A DNA stretch of 64,000 bases, from positions 24,520 to 88,519 of the forward strand of contig CACIGI010000002.1 of NCBI GenBank assembly GCA_902586125.1, written 5' to 3'. The position numbers and the translations under genes are program-made. Within the stretch, counting starts at the first letter, position 1; each line of letters begins with the position of its first letter. This document shows, piece after piece, positions 1 to 10,278 of this stretch. The DNA is from an uncultured Pelagibacteraceae bacterium (GTDB lineage Bacteria; Pseudomonadota; Alphaproteobacteria; Pelagibacterales; Pelagibacteraceae). Below the pieces are notes generated by a model. The model worked only from the letters and a program-made list of their open reading frames with translations. It ran no database searches and was not told the DNA's origin.

Positions 1-932
1 AGCAGACTACATTTGAAGAGTCATTTAATCTGTCAAATAATGTTTTAATGCATGGTGTCCAAAGTATTACTGATTTAATGGTAAGACCAGGATTGATCAA
101 CCTTGATTTTGCTGACGTAGAATCTGTTATGGCTTCAATGGGCAAAGCTATGATGGGAACAGGTGAAGCCGAGGGAGAAGGTAGATCAATGAAAGCAGCC
201 GAGATGGCCATTAGCAATCCTCTTATTGATGACTATACACTAAAAGGAGCAAAAGGATTGTTAGTGAATATTACTGGCGGTAAAGATCTTAAATTATTTG
301 AAGTTGATGAGGCTGTAAACAAAGTAAGAGCAGAAGTAGATCCTGAAGCTGAATTAATTATAGGCGCTATCACAGATCCAGAACTTGATGGTAAAATGAG
401 AGTTTCAATTGTAGCCACATCTTTAGATGGCCAACAACCGGAAACTAAATCAGTTATTAACATGGTCCATCGTATTCAAAATCGAAATCCTGGTTATTCT
501 GATTTTGGAACAACTGCTGGAACAACTTCTTTTAATTTTCAGAATACAAACTCAAACCCTATTTCTGAAGGTGCAACTGCACTTAAACTAGAAAATGAAA
601 TAGTATCAGAGAGTATTCAGAGTCAGTCAGTTGATGATGTGAACAAGCAGTATCATGAAGAATTGTTAAAAAATCAAGAGGCTGAGCATATTGTAGAAAA
701 TATCTCAGAGGACAATGACAATTCTTTTTCACATGAAGCATTAAGCTCATCTAACACTGAAGAAGAGTCCTCAAATGATCTAAAGGAATTTGGTGTAGAT
801 ACAGATGAACCAGATTTATTTAATACAGAAAATCAAGCTTCAACTTCTGACGATTTGCTTGGATCATCAGATGAAGATCAAGAAGAGGATGATTTAGAAA
901 TACCTGCATTTTTACGAAGACAAAAAAATTAA
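1..932 (+). CDS. ftsZ: Cell division GTPase FtsZ, C-terminal part (5' end outside window)
   Basis: The frame is open from base 3 and has no start in the window, so this is the 3' part of the gene. The first visible residues contain the FtsZ signature [20 protein letters not shown], followed by the second globular domain ([16 protein letters not shown]). After about residue 160 of the visible part there is a long acidic, Ser/Asn-rich linker. The end, [10 protein letters not shown], is the conserved C-terminal peptide that binds FtsA and other partners. FtsZ polymerises at midcell into the Z ring. Its position directly before rsmH, 18 nt away, is unusual, since ftsZ normally follows ftsA. Confidence 0.97.
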   Translation, partial: QTTFEESFNLSNNVLMHGVQSITDLMVRPGLINLDFADVESVMASMGKAMMGTGEAEGEGRSMKAAEMAISNPLIDDYTLKGAKGLLVNITGGKDLKLFEVDEAVNKVRAEVDPEAELIIGAITDPELDGKMRVSIVATSLDGQQPETKSVINMVHRIQNRNPGYSDFGTTAGTTSFNFQNTNSNPISEGATALKLENEIVSESIQSQSVDDVNKQYHEELLKNQEAEHIVENISEDNDNSFSHEALSSSNTEEESSNDLKEFGVDTDEPDLFNTENQASTSDDLLGSSDEDQEEDDLEIPAFLRRQKN

Positions 933-950
933 TGGTCTTCGAAAAAATAA

Positions 951-1961
951 ATGGACGCCACCATGGTATCGGATGCTCCAAAACATTATCCGGTATTGCT
1001 TAATGAAATAATTAGCATTATTACCCCTCAACATGGTGGCACATTTATTGACTGTACTTTTGGTCAAGGTGGTTACACCAAAAAAATTTTAAGTTATAAA
1101 GATACCCAAGTAATTGCAATTGATAGAGATATAGAAAGTAAAAAAATTGCGGATAAAATTTCCGAAAAGTTCCCAAACAGATTTATTTTTAAACATAAAA
1201 AGTTTAGTCAATTAAATAATCTAAAGCTTAAAGATCAAAAAATTAAAGGGATACTTTTTGATTTAGGTTATTCTTTTACGCAAATTAAAGATCCTAAAAA
1301 AGGTTTATCATTTAATTATGTGGGAGATCTTAATATGCAAATGGGTTTAAATAATTTTTCTGCAAGTGATGTAATAAATAATTTAGATATTTTTGAATTA
1401 GAAAAAATTTTCAAATTTTTCGGTGAAGAATTAGAGGCAAAAAGAATTGCATCGAATATCGTTATAGAAAGAAAGAAAAAAAAAATTGATACAAAAAAAC
1501 TAGTTGAATTGATTGAAAAATCAAAAAAAAGAAAAAGTTTTAAGATAAATAACTCTACAAAAACTTTTCAGGCACTTAGAATTTTTGTGAATAAAGAAAT
1601 AAGTGAATTAATATATGGTTTAATTGCAGCTACAAAAGTATTAAAAAAAGATGGCATATTGGCTGTTGTTACTTTCCATTCACTAGAGGATAAAATTGTA
1701 AAATATTTTTTTAAAAGTTTATCCGAAAAAAAAAGTATATCCCGATATATGCCAAATATAGATCAACCTGAGACACTATTTAGTATGATTGAAAAAAAAC
1801 CAATAACACCATCAGCTAATGAACTAAAAGAAAATATTCCATCAAGATCAGCAAAACTCAGATACGTAGTAAAAAAAGATGATTTTTATAATTTTGAGAC
1901 AGATATAGTGAAAAAATTTAAAACACTTTTAGATATTGAGAATTTTGGTGAAAAATTATGA
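951..1961 (+). CDS. rsmH: 16S rRNA (cytosine-1402-N4)-methyltransferase RsmH (MraW)
   Basis: 336 aa, close to the family norm. The N-terminal YPVLLNEII, the SAM-binding stretch [12 protein letters not shown] (about residues 31-42) and the later [14 protein letters not shown] are typical of RsmH/MraW, which methylates C1402 of 16S rRNA. It is the first gene of the packed dcw run. No mraZ lies upstream; ftsZ takes that place. A second in-frame ATG at 963 ([13 protein letters not shown]) is an equally possible start. The stop overlaps the next start by 4 nt. Confidence 0.95.
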   Translation: MDATMVSDAPKHYPVLLNEIISIITPQHGGTFIDCTFGQGGYTKKILSYKDTQVIAIDRDIESKKIADKISEKFPNRFIFKHKKFSQLNNLKLKDQKIKGILFDLGYSFTQIKDPKKGLSFNYVGDLNMQMGLNNFSASDVINNLDIFELEKIFKFFGEELEAKRIASNIVIERKKKKIDTKKLVELIEKSKKRKSFKINNSTKTFQALRIFVNKEISELIYGLIAATKVLKKDGILAVVTFHSLEDKIVKYFFKSLSEKKSISRYMPNIDQPETLFSMIEKKPITPSANELKENIPSRSAKLRYVVKKDDFYNFETDIVKKFKTLLDIENFGEKL

Positions 1962-2269
1962 AAAAATTTTTTGTTACATTGTTAATATTTTCTTTAATTT
2001 TCTTAACGGCAATAGTTAAAAATTCAACAAAAAGGATTGATGATGAAATATTTGTCTTAAAAGAAAACATTAGAGATTTAAAAAAAAATTTTGAAAATAC
2101 TAGATTGGAATTCGATTATTTGAGTTCTACAGAAAAATTACTTCAGTTTCAAAATTTTTATTTTGATAATGAATTAATAAAATTTGATATCCAGGAAATT
2201 CAAACAATCATAAGAAAAAATAATGAAATCCAAATAGGTCAATTAAGTTTTAATAAAAATGAAGAATAA
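1958..2269 (+). CDS. ftsL: FtsL-like septum protein
   Basis: 103 aa. One N-terminal membrane segment (about residues 4-22) is followed by a charged helix with coiled-coil character (about 28-60) and a short tail. The sequence is too diverged to show a signature. Identity rests on size, topology and position between rsmH and ftsI, the standard place of ftsL. FtsL forms a complex with FtsB and FtsQ that activates FtsWI at the septum. It overlaps rsmH by 4 nt and ftsI by 11 nt, which points to translational coupling. Confidence 0.75.
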   Translation: MKKFFVTLLIFSLIFLTAIVKNSTKRIDDEIFVLKENIRDLKKNFENTRLEFDYLSSTEKLLQFQNFYFDNELIKFDIQEIQTIIRKNNEIQIGQLSFNKNEE

Positions 2270-3950
2270 AAATTCACAAATTATTTTAGAAGATAATCGT
2301 AACGATTTTTCTTTTCAAAAAAATAAATCAAATATTAATATTTCATTTAATAGAATTTCATTTATTTTTTTTATCTTTTTCATCATTTTTATAATTTTTT
2401 CTATACATTTAATACATCTTGGCTCCAGAGACTCCAAAAAAGTAATGAATGAAAATTTAGGTATTGCTTCTAATAAACTTTATAGAGCAGACATAATTGA
2501 TAGAAATGGAAAATATCTTAGTAAAACAGTAAGCTCAATTGATATTGGAATAAGCACTAGAAAAGTTATTGATAAAAAAAAGTTATTAATTAATTTAAAA
2601 TATATTTTTCCAAATAAAGATTTTGTCAAAATTAAAAATCAATTGAATAATAAAAAATTTTTTTACTTAGAAAAAAAAATATCTGAAGAAAATTATGAAA
2701 AGGTAATGAAACTAGGTGACAAATCAATTCAACCTGAGGAAAAATTAACAAGAATTTATCCTGAAAAAAACTTATTTAGCCATATTCTTGGTCAAATTGA
2801 TAATGATAATAACGGTGTCTCAGGTCTGGAAAAATCATTAGATAAAATTTTAAGAAATAGCAAAGAATCTATTCAATTAACAGTCGACAAAGACGTCCAA
2901 TTTTTAATCAGAGAAGAGTTAATTAAATTCAACAAAATTTTTAATACTATTGGAAGTGCTGCAATTTTGATGGATGTAAATAATGGTGAAATACTATCTT
3001 TAGTTTCTCTTCCTGACTTTGATCCAAATCAGAGAGAAAAAATCTTAGATCCAAATTATATAAATCGAGTTACTAAAGGAGTCTATGAATTTGGGTCTGT
3101 ATTTAAAACCTTCACATTAGCTGCTGCTCTTGATGAAAAAATTATTACTGCTGAAACAGAATATGTTGATTTACCAAAATCTCTTATGTGTGCAGGATTT
3201 CCGATAAGAGAATACGACAAAAAAATTCCATCCAATCTTACTGCTGAACAAATATTAGTTCGTTCTGGTAATATAGGCTCAGTTAGAATTGTTCAGCAAG
3301 TGGGCGTGGAAAAATTTAAGTCATTTTTATCAAAGACTGGTATTTTAGAAAAAATTGACTTTGATATTGAGGAAGTAGGAAAACCAATACAATTCAATTG
3401 GGGAAAATGTTCACTTGCTACAGCATCATTTGGTCATGGCATTACAACTACATTGCTTCAATTAGCAAAAGCTTATTCTATTGTTGTTAATGGGGGTTAT
3501 CAAATAAAACCTAAGTTGGTCAAAAATAACAACAATGAAAAAAAAGAAAAAATTTTAAGTCAAGACTTATCAAGAGAAATTTTACCAATCTTGAGAAAAG
3601 TTGTTTCAACAAAAGATGGAACCGCATCACTAGCAAATGTTAATGGATATGAAATTGGTGGTAAAACAGGAACAGCTGAAAAAAATGTGGATGGAGAGTA
3701 TTCAGATAAGAAGATTAATTCTTTTGTGTCAGTATTTCCAACATCTAAACCAAAATTTGTTTTAGCCGTTATGTTGGATGAGCCAAAAATAAATGAAAAC
3801 TATATTTATCATTATAGAGATGGATCAAACATAAAGTACAGAGGGACACCTTTTAATACTGCTGGATGGACAACAGTTGAAGCTACGGGTCAAATTGTTG
3901 AAAAAATTGGGCCTATTTTAGCCACAAAATATAGTGAATTTAATTTTTAA
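2259..3950 (+). CDS. ftsI: Septal peptidoglycan transpeptidase FtsI (PBP3)
   Basis: 563 aa class B penicillin-binding protein. A single N-terminal membrane anchor lies at about residues 32-52. The transpeptidase domain has all three active-site motifs: S280-V-F-K283, S336-G-N338 and K469-T-G471. The dimerisation region (YRADIIDRNGKYLSKTV) precedes it. It cross-links septal peptidoglycan together with FtsW, encoded downstream. It begins inside the ftsL end and its stop directly abuts the next start. Confidence 0.96.
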   Translation: MKNKNSQIILEDNRNDFSFQKNKSNINISFNRISFIFFIFFIIFIIFSIHLIHLGSRDSKKVMNENLGIASNKLYRADIIDRNGKYLSKTVSSIDIGISTRKVIDKKKLLINLKYIFPNKDFVKIKNQLNNKKFFYLEKKISEENYEKVMKLGDKSIQPEEKLTRIYPEKNLFSHILGQIDNDNNGVSGLEKSLDKILRNSKESIQLTVDKDVQFLIREELIKFNKIFNTIGSAAILMDVNNGEILSLVSLPDFDPNQREKILDPNYINRVTKGVYEFGSVFKTFTLAAALDEKIITAETEYVDLPKSLMCAGFPIREYDKKIPSNLTAEQILVRSGNIGSVRIVQQVGVEKFKSFLSKTGILEKIDFDIEEVGKPIQFNWGKCSLATASFGHGITTTLLQLAKAYSIVVNGGYQIKPKLVKNNNNEKKEKILSQDLSREILPILRKVVSTKDGTASLANVNGYEIGGKTGTAEKNVDGEYSDKKINSFVSVFPTSKPKFVLAVMLDEPKINENYIYHYRDGSNIKYRGTPFNTAGWTTVEATGQIVEKIGPILATKYSEFNF

Positions 3951-6794
3951 ATGTTACTTAAAGATTATTTCCCAAATATTGGAAAAAAATATGAAAAGAC
4001 TTTTTTTTCTGACATCTGTTTTGAGAGTTCAAAAGTAAAAAAAGATAATGTCTTTTTTGCGATTAAAGGCACAAATATTGATGGAAATAATTACATATTA
4101 GATGCAATAAACAATGGCTCAAAAATTATTGTAACTGAAAAGAAAATAAAAAAATTTCCAAATGGTGTATTAATTATTCATTCAAAAAATGTGAGAAAAT
4201 TATTAGCTGAAGTTTCATTTAAAATTTATAATAAAAAACCATCAAATTTAATAGCAATTACAGGAACTAATGGAAAGTCTTCCGTAGCTGATTTTTATTA
4301 TCAAATATTAAAATTTAATAAAAGAAAAGTTGCATCAATTGGAACTTTGGGTGTTAAGTCAAACAACAAATATATCAATTTATCCAATACAACCATCGAC
4401 CCAATTCAATTGGGGAAGATATTAAATTATCTTAAAAATCAGAAAGTAGATGATGTAATATTGGAAGCTTCAAGTCATGGTTTAAGTCAAAATAGGTTAG
4501 ATGGTTTAAAATTTAATTCAGGAATATTTACAAATTTATCTCAAGATCATTTAGATTATCACAAAAATTTAAAAGATTATTTAATCGCAAAACTCTATCT
4601 TTTTGAGAAACTTCTATCTATTCAAGGCAATGTAATTACTGATGAAAAAATACCTGAATTTAGAAACATAAAAAAAATTGCATTAAAGAGAAATTTAAAG
4701 ATTTATTCTATAAATAATCCAAAAAATCACTTTAAAATTTTATCTCATTATTTTTTAGGTGAGAAACAAATGTTAATAATCAAATATAAAAACTTAATCA
4801 AAAATATTAAACTCAATCTTATTGGTAAAATACAACTCAAGAACATAATGATGGCAATTATAGCTGCTCAAAAAAGTAATCTAAGTTTAAATAAAATTTT
4901 GGCAGTTATTCCAAAAATAAGATCTGTTAAGGGAAGACTAGAAAAAATTGGCAATATTAAAAATAAATCTAAAGTTATCTTGGATTACGCTCACACACCA
5001 GATGCATTAAAAATATCTCTTCTTTCACTAAGAGAGCAATTTCCTAATAAAAAAATTGTTCTTTTATTTGGTTGTGGTGGAAATAGAGATCAAAATAAAA
5101 GATCAAAAATGGGTAGAATTGCTTCATTATATGCAGATCAAATATATTTAACAGATGATAATCCTAGATTGGAAAATCCTAATAAAATTAGAAAAGATAT
5201 TAAAAAAGGAATAAATAGTAAAAAAATATCAGAAATTTCTGATAGAGCAAAGGCGATTTCTGAAGCGGTTAAAAATTTAACTACAGGCAATATCTTATTA
5301 GTTGCTGGTAAGGGTCATGAAAAAATTCAAGAAATTGGTAATCGTAAAATTTATTTTTCAGATAAAAAAATAATTTTAAACGCAATCAAATTAAAAAATT
5401 TGAGTTTATCGAATAATTTGAAATTAAATCTTATTAAAGAGTCATCTGGTGATAAAAAATTAAATACAAATTTAACCCTGGGACAAGCTAGAATTAATTC
5501 AAAAGAAGTTAAAAAAAATGACATTTTTTTCGCTATACGAGGCAGGAAAAATGATGGAAATAAGTTTGTTGAAGAAGCTCTGAAGAAAAAAGCTTCCATG
5601 GTAGTTGTAAATAAAATTAAAAAAAAATTAGATTATAAAAAACAAATAAAAGTAATAGATTCATTGAAATTTTTAACCGAAACATCAACTATTTTCAGAG
5701 AGAATATTGATGCAAAGATAATTGCAATAACAGGGAGCTGTGGAAAAACTACACTTAAGGAATTATTAGGCAAAACTTTAAAAAAAATTTCTAAAACAAC
5801 TATTTCTCCAAAATCTTATAATAACAAATATGGGGTTCCATTAAGCCTTTTTAATTTGAGTAAGAACGATAATTATGGAGTTTTGGAAGTCGGTATGGAT
5901 AAAAAAGGGGAAATTGATTATTTATCAAAAATTATCAAACCAGACATAAGCGTTATAACTAATATAAATTACGCTCATGCCAAAAATTTTAAGAATATAA
6001 AAGATATTGCACTTGCAAAATCTGAAATAATTTCAAATACGAAACCAAATGGTTTTGTGATTTTAAATGCAGATGATAATTTTTTTAGATTACATCAAAA
6101 AATAGCTACCAAAAATAATATTAATACAATTTCATTTGGGATCAAAAATCATAAATCTGATGTGAAGTTAATTAATATTATTAAAATTTATAATAATTTT
6201 AAAATAACTATCAAAACAAAAGATTTTAAAAAAAGTTTTGTGATTTCTAATAATTTTCAAAATAATATTTATAATACTTTAGCTGCTTTAGCTGTAATGA
6301 GTATTAATATTGATATTACAAAATTAGATAAAAAAGTTTTTTTTAATTTTACAACTCCTCGAGGGCGGGGAGATTTATCAAGGATAAAAATAAATAAAAA
6401 AAATATAAATCTAATAGATGAAAGTTATAATTCAAATCCTTTATCACTTAAATCTGCGATATTAAATTATGACAAATTAAATAGCAAAAAATTTAAAAAA
6501 TATCTCTTACTTGGTGATATGTTAGAACTTGGAACTCATTCCAAAAAACTTCACCAGTCAATTATTCCAATAATTAATAAAACAAAAATTGATAAAATTT
6601 TCTTAAAGGGCAACTATATAAGTCAAATTTTCGAAAAGATTGTAAAATCAAAAAGAGGTAAAGTTTTTAGAACCAACTCCCAGATGATTAAATTTATTAA
6701 AAATGATTTGAATAATAATGATTATTTAATGGTTAAAGCCTCAAATGCGACAGGTTTTAATAAGATGATAAATGATTTAAAAGGAATTAAGTAG
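3951..6794 (+). CDS. murE-murF: Fused MurE-MurF: UDP-MurNAc-tripeptide synthetase / D-Ala-D-Ala ligase
   Basis: 947 aa, about the sum of two Mur ligases. Residues 1 to about 478 are MurE: P-loop GTNGKSS at 105-111 and the meso-diaminopimelate-selecting motif DNPR at 403-406, ending near FSDKKIILNAI. From about residue 500 a MurF domain follows (ARINSKEVKKNDIFFAIRG), with its own P-loop ITGSCGKTTLKE near residue 593. The two catalyse consecutive cytoplasmic steps: addition of meso-DAP, then of D-Ala-D-Ala. I see no stop or internal start at the seam. Fused MurE/MurF proteins are known in some bacteria, so this is unusual but not unique. Confidence 0.93.
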   Translation: MLLKDYFPNIGKKYEKTFFSDICFESSKVKKDNVFFAIKGTNIDGNNYILDAINNGSKIIVTEKKIKKFPNGVLIIHSKNVRKLLAEVSFKIYNKKPSNLIAITGTNGKSSVADFYYQILKFNKRKVASIGTLGVKSNNKYINLSNTTIDPIQLGKILNYLKNQKVDDVILEASSHGLSQNRLDGLKFNSGIFTNLSQDHLDYHKNLKDYLIAKLYLFEKLLSIQGNVITDEKIPEFRNIKKIALKRNLKIYSINNPKNHFKILSHYFLGEKQMLIIKYKNLIKNIKLNLIGKIQLKNIMMAIIAAQKSNLSLNKILAVIPKIRSVKGRLEKIGNIKNKSKVILDYAHTPDALKISLLSLREQFPNKKIVLLFGCGGNRDQNKRSKMGRIASLYADQIYLTDDNPRLENPNKIRKDIKKGINSKKISEISDRAKAISEAVKNLTTGNILLVAGKGHEKIQEIGNRKIYFSDKKIILNAIKLKNLSLSNNLKLNLIKESSGDKKLNTNLTLGQARINSKEVKKNDIFFAIRGRKNDGNKFVEEALKKKASMVVVNKIKKKLDYKKQIKVIDSLKFLTETSTIFRENIDAKIIAITGSCGKTTLKELLGKTLKKISKTTISPKSYNNKYGVPLSLFNLSKNDNYGVLEVGMDKKGEIDYLSKIIKPDISVITNINYAHAKNFKNIKDIALAKSEIISNTKPNGFVILNADDNFFRLHQKIATKNNINTISFGIKNHKSDVKLINIIKIYNNFKITIKTKDFKKSFVISNNFQNNIYNTLAALAVMSINIDITKLDKKVFFNFTTPRGRGDLSRIKINKKNINLIDESYNSNPLSLKSAILNYDKLNSKKFKKYLLLGDMLELGTHSKKLHQSIIPIINKTKIDKIFLKGNYISQIFEKIVKSKRGKVFRTNSQMIKFIKNDLNNNDYLMVKASNATGFNKMINDLKGIK

Positions 6795-7880
6795 ATGCTT
6801 TATCAATTTTTATTAAATTATGTAGACACGTTTGGATTTTTGAATGTTTTTAAATACTTAACTTTCAGAACTGGTTTATCTGTTTTCACATCACTTATAA
6901 TAGTTTTAATAATTGGAGGACCGTTTATAAAATTCTTCTCTAATCAAAAAATTTTAAATCCTATAAGAGATGACGGACCTGAAGATCATATAATTAAAAA
7001 AATTGGTACACCAACTATGGGTGGATTAATTATTCTATTAGGTTTACTCACATCAGTAATTTTGTGGGCAGACTTATCAAATATTAATATTTTATTTTGT
7101 TTGTACGTTGCTGTTTCATTTGGACTTTTAGGAGCATTTGATGATTATAAAAAGATTAAGTATAGTAACTCTTCAGGGATTTCATCTAAATTTAAAATAA
7201 TTTTACAAATTGTATTATCAATTATTGGTGTTGTTATTTATGTAAATTTTATAGATTACCAAAATATAACTAATTTATATTTTCCATTTTTTAAAAACTT
7301 AATCATTAATCTTGGTTGGTTTTTTATTCCTTTTGCAATATTTGTAATTATTGGTTCATCAAATGCTGTTAATTTGACAGATGGTTTAGATGGTTTGGCA
7401 ACTGTTCCAGTAATTTTGGTGGCAGCATGCTTTGCATTTATTAGTTATGTAACTGGTAATATTGTATTTTCAGATTATCTACAAATTCCTTACATAGAGG
7501 GAACTGGAGAGGTAGCAATATTTTGTGGAGCTATAATAGGTTCATGCCTTGGATTTTTATGGTTTAACGCACCTCCAGCTAAAATTTTTATGGGCGATAC
7601 TGGTTCATTGTCTTTAGGAGGATCTTTAGGAGCTGTTGGAATAATAACAAAACATGAAATAGTTTTAGCAATCACAGGGGGCCTTTTTGTATTAGAGGCA
7701 GTTTCTGTAATGGTTCAAGTTATTTCATTTAAACTTACTGGAAAAAGAATTTTTAAGATGGCTCCTATCCACCATCACTTTGAGAAAAAAGGTTGGCCAG
7801 AGTCGACTGTTGTAATAAGGTTTTGGATCATTTCTATAATTCTTGCAATGATAGGATTAGCTACTTTAAAATTGAGATGA
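6795..7880 (+). CDS. mraY: Phospho-MurNAc-pentapeptide transferase MraY
   Basis: 361 aa multi-spanning membrane enzyme that moves phospho-MurNAc-pentapeptide onto undecaprenyl phosphate, making lipid I. Diagnostic motifs are NAVNLTDGLDGLA, FMGDTGSLSLGG and the HHHFEKKGWPE loop near the C-terminus. It follows the fused mur ligase without a gap and shares an ATGA overlap with murD. Confidence 0.97.
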   Translation: MLYQFLLNYVDTFGFLNVFKYLTFRTGLSVFTSLIIVLIIGGPFIKFFSNQKILNPIRDDGPEDHIIKKIGTPTMGGLIILLGLLTSVILWADLSNINILFCLYVAVSFGLLGAFDDYKKIKYSNSSGISSKFKIILQIVLSIIGVVIYVNFIDYQNITNLYFPFFKNLIINLGWFFIPFAIFVIIGSSNAVNLTDGLDGLATVPVILVAACFAFISYVTGNIVFSDYLQIPYIEGTGEVAIFCGAIIGSCLGFLWFNAPPAKIFMGDTGSLSLGGSLGAVGIITKHEIVLAITGGLFVLEAVSVMVQVISFKLTGKRIFKMAPIHHHFEKKGWPESTVVIRFWIISIILAMIGLATLKLR

Positions 7881-9163
7881 AAAAAAAAATTGAAAATATT
7901 TTTTTGAAAAAAAAAATATTAATCTATGGTCTTGGAAAAAGTGGAATATCATCTTTTAGATTTTTAAGAAATAAAGCTGATACTTATCTATTTGATGATT
8001 TAAAAAACACACATCCAAAACAAGTTTCTAAATTAAAATTATTAAAAATAAAATTTGATATAATCATTATTAGCCCAGGTATCAATATTTTTAATTGTAA
8101 ATTATCTAAATTTCTAAAATTTAATAAGAAAAAAATTTATACAGATTTAGATGTATTTTTTACTTTTTTTAAAAATAAATGCATTACTATTACAGGTACA
8201 AACGGAAAATCCACTACTGCTAAAATTTTATATGAAGTTTTAAAAGATCAAAAAAAAGATGTGAGACTTATTGGAAATATTGGAAATCCTCCATTAAATG
8301 AAAAAAGAATATCAAAAAATACAATTTTTGTGATAGAGGCATCTTCTTACCAGCTTGATTATAGTCAGTTATTTAGTTCAAAATATTCAATAATCTTGAA
8401 TATTAAACCTGATCATCTTGAAAGACATAAAACTCTTCAAAATTATGTTGATGCAAAATTTAAACTTTTAGACTCTCAATCCAAAAGTTGTTTAGCATTT
8501 GTTAAAAGTGATGACATACTAATTTCGAGAAAATTAAAAACTAAAAAATTTAATTGTAAAATTGTTAAAGTAAATACAAAAAAAAATTACAATGATTTTT
8601 CGAATATCAAAAATAAATATTTTTTAACTGAATCAAATAGTGAAAATCTATCTTTTATTATAGAATTAGCAAAAAAATTAAAACTAAAAAACTATCTTTT
8701 ACAAAAAACGATAAAAAATTTTAAGGGTTTAAAATATCGCCAACAAATTATTTTCCAAAAGAAGAATCTCACTATTGTAAATGACTCAAAATCCACCAGT
8801 TTCTCATCTTCTGTTGGAATATTAAAAAAAGATTCCAATATATTATGGTTATTAGGTGGTATTTATAAAAAAGGTGACAAATTAGAATTAAAAAAAAAAG
8901 ATTTAAGTAATGTTACTGCTTTTATTTATGGAAAAAATAAAAATTTTTTTCATAAACAGCTTAGAGGTAAAGTCAAATTTAAAAATTATAAAAATTTACA
9001 AGATGCAGTGAAAAACGTCTTTTCTATAATCAAAAAAAAAAGATCTGTTAAATATACGATATTATTTAGCCCATGTGCAGCATCGTTTGATAGTTTTAAA
9101 AACTTCGAAGAAAGAGGTTTATATTTTAATCGATTAGTAAAAAGGTTTATGTATGAAAAATAA
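7877..9163 (+). CDS. murD: UDP-MurNAc-L-alanine:D-glutamate ligase MurD
   Basis: 428 aa from the ATG at 7877, which overlaps the mraY stop as ATGA. The same frame is open further upstream to an ATG at 7793, but those residues lie inside mraY and do not look like MurD. The N-terminal nucleotide-fold motif IYGLGKSGISS and the P-loop GTNGKSTT (about residue 110) are followed by central and C-terminal Mur ligase domains (NDSKSTS, LLGGIYKKGD). It adds D-Glu to UDP-MurNAc-L-Ala. The rather low conservation of the C-terminal part is typical of this lysine-rich genome. Confidence 0.94.
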   Translation: MKKKIENIFLKKKILIYGLGKSGISSFRFLRNKADTYLFDDLKNTHPKQVSKLKLLKIKFDIIIISPGINIFNCKLSKFLKFNKKKIYTDLDVFFTFFKNKCITITGTNGKSTTAKILYEVLKDQKKDVRLIGNIGNPPLNEKRISKNTIFVIEASSYQLDYSQLFSSKYSIILNIKPDHLERHKTLQNYVDAKFKLLDSQSKSCLAFVKSDDILISRKLKTKKFNCKIVKVNTKKNYNDFSNIKNKYFLTESNSENLSFIIELAKKLKLKNYLLQKTIKNFKGLKYRQQIIFQKKNLTIVNDSKSTSFSSSVGILKKDSNILWLLGGIYKKGDKLELKKKDLSNVTAFIYGKNKNFFHKQLRGKVKFKNYKNLQDAVKNVFSIIKKKRSVKYTILFSPCAASFDSFKNFEERGLYFNRLVKRFMYEK

Positions 9164-10277
9164 TAACACTTTATTTGATATCTATTATGATTGGTGGAAA
9201 AATATTGATAAGTTTCTTTTTTCCCTGATTGTTTTATTATTTTTGACAGGTTTATTTTTTTCATTAGTTTCCACATCATTAATTGCTTCTGATAAATTAG
9301 ATACAAATGATTACCAATTTTTTTTTAAACATTTAGTTTTTATTTTGTTAGGAATAATTATAATTTTTGTATTATCTTCAATTAAAAAAGAACAACTTCT
9401 AAGATATTCTACTCTATTCTTTTTCTTATCATTAATATTTTTAATTTTAGTGCCTATAATTGGAGTAGAGGTTAAGGGTTCAAAAAGATGGATAGATCTA
9501 TACTTTCTACCTAGATTTCAACCGATAGAATTAGTTAAGCCATTTCTTATCATTTTTATTAGCTTGATATTGTGTAGCCAGAAATTTAGCAACATTTATA
9601 TAAAGTATTTATTTTCTTTTATAATAACTTTAGGTATTGCCTTACTATTATCATTACAGCCAGATATAGGACAAACTCTTTTAGTTTTTTTTAGTTGGTC
9701 AGTTTTAATATTTACTTCGGGTATAAGTATATTTTTACTTTTTTTTTTATTTTCATCAATTATTTTAATATTTTTTTACTTAATTTTTTTTGTTTCAAAA
9801 TTTACATACATTAAAAATAGATTAATATCTTTTATAAACTCAGAAACTGGAACTTACAATTTTCAATCAGACAAAGCTTTAGAGTCCATTACGAGTGGAG
9901 GCTTTTTTGGGAAAGGTATAGGAGAGGGGACTTTAAAAAATAGAGTTCCAGAAGCACATACAGATTATATTATTTCGGTAATTTCTGAAGAGTTTGGTGT
10001 AATTGCCATAATTTTAATCTTTTTATTGTTTTTAGTATTCATTTACTCAGTGTTTAAAAAAGTTAATTATGAAAATGAAGGAAAAATTAAATTAATTTTA
10101 GTTGGATCTATAAGCCTTATATTAATGCAAACTATAATTCATATTGGAGTAAATATTAGATTATTTCCTACAACTGGCATGACATTACCTTTTATAAGTT
10201 ATGGTGGTTCCTCAATAATTAGTATTTCAATTTTATCTGGAATAATTTTGAACTTTACAAAAAGAAATCTAAATTAG
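9153..10277 (+). CDS. ftsW: Septal peptidoglycan polymerase FtsW (SEDS family)
   Basis: 374 aa with about ten hydrophobic segments. SEDS family landmarks are GSKRWIDL (near residue 108), QPDIGQTLL, the extracellular loop with AHTDYI(I)SVISEE, and the C-terminal PFISYGGSS. FtsW polymerises glycan strands at the septum in complex with FtsI. Its start lies 11 nt inside murD. Confidence 0.96.
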   Translation: MKNNNTLFDIYYDWWKNIDKFLFSLIVLLFLTGLFFSLVSTSLIASDKLDTNDYQFFFKHLVFILLGIIIIFVLSSIKKEQLLRYSTLFFFLSLIFLILVPIIGVEVKGSKRWIDLYFLPRFQPIELVKPFLIIFISLILCSQKFSNIYIKYLFSFIITLGIALLLSLQPDIGQTLLVFFSWSVLIFTSGISIFLLFFLFSSIILIFFYLIFFVSKFTYIKNRLISFINSETGTYNFQSDKALESITSGGFFGKGIGEGTLKNRVPEAHTDYIISVISEEFGVIAIILIFLLFLVFIYSVFKKVNYENEGKIKLILVGSISLILMQTIIHIGVNIRLFPTTGMTLPFISYGGSSIISISILSGIILNFTKRNLN

Positions 10278-10278
10278 A

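Noticed and set aside
7793..7876. Upstream start for murD at 7793
   Set aside because: It would lie inside mraY and the added residues are not MurD-like; the ATG at 7877 gives the usual N-terminus and an ATGA overlap.
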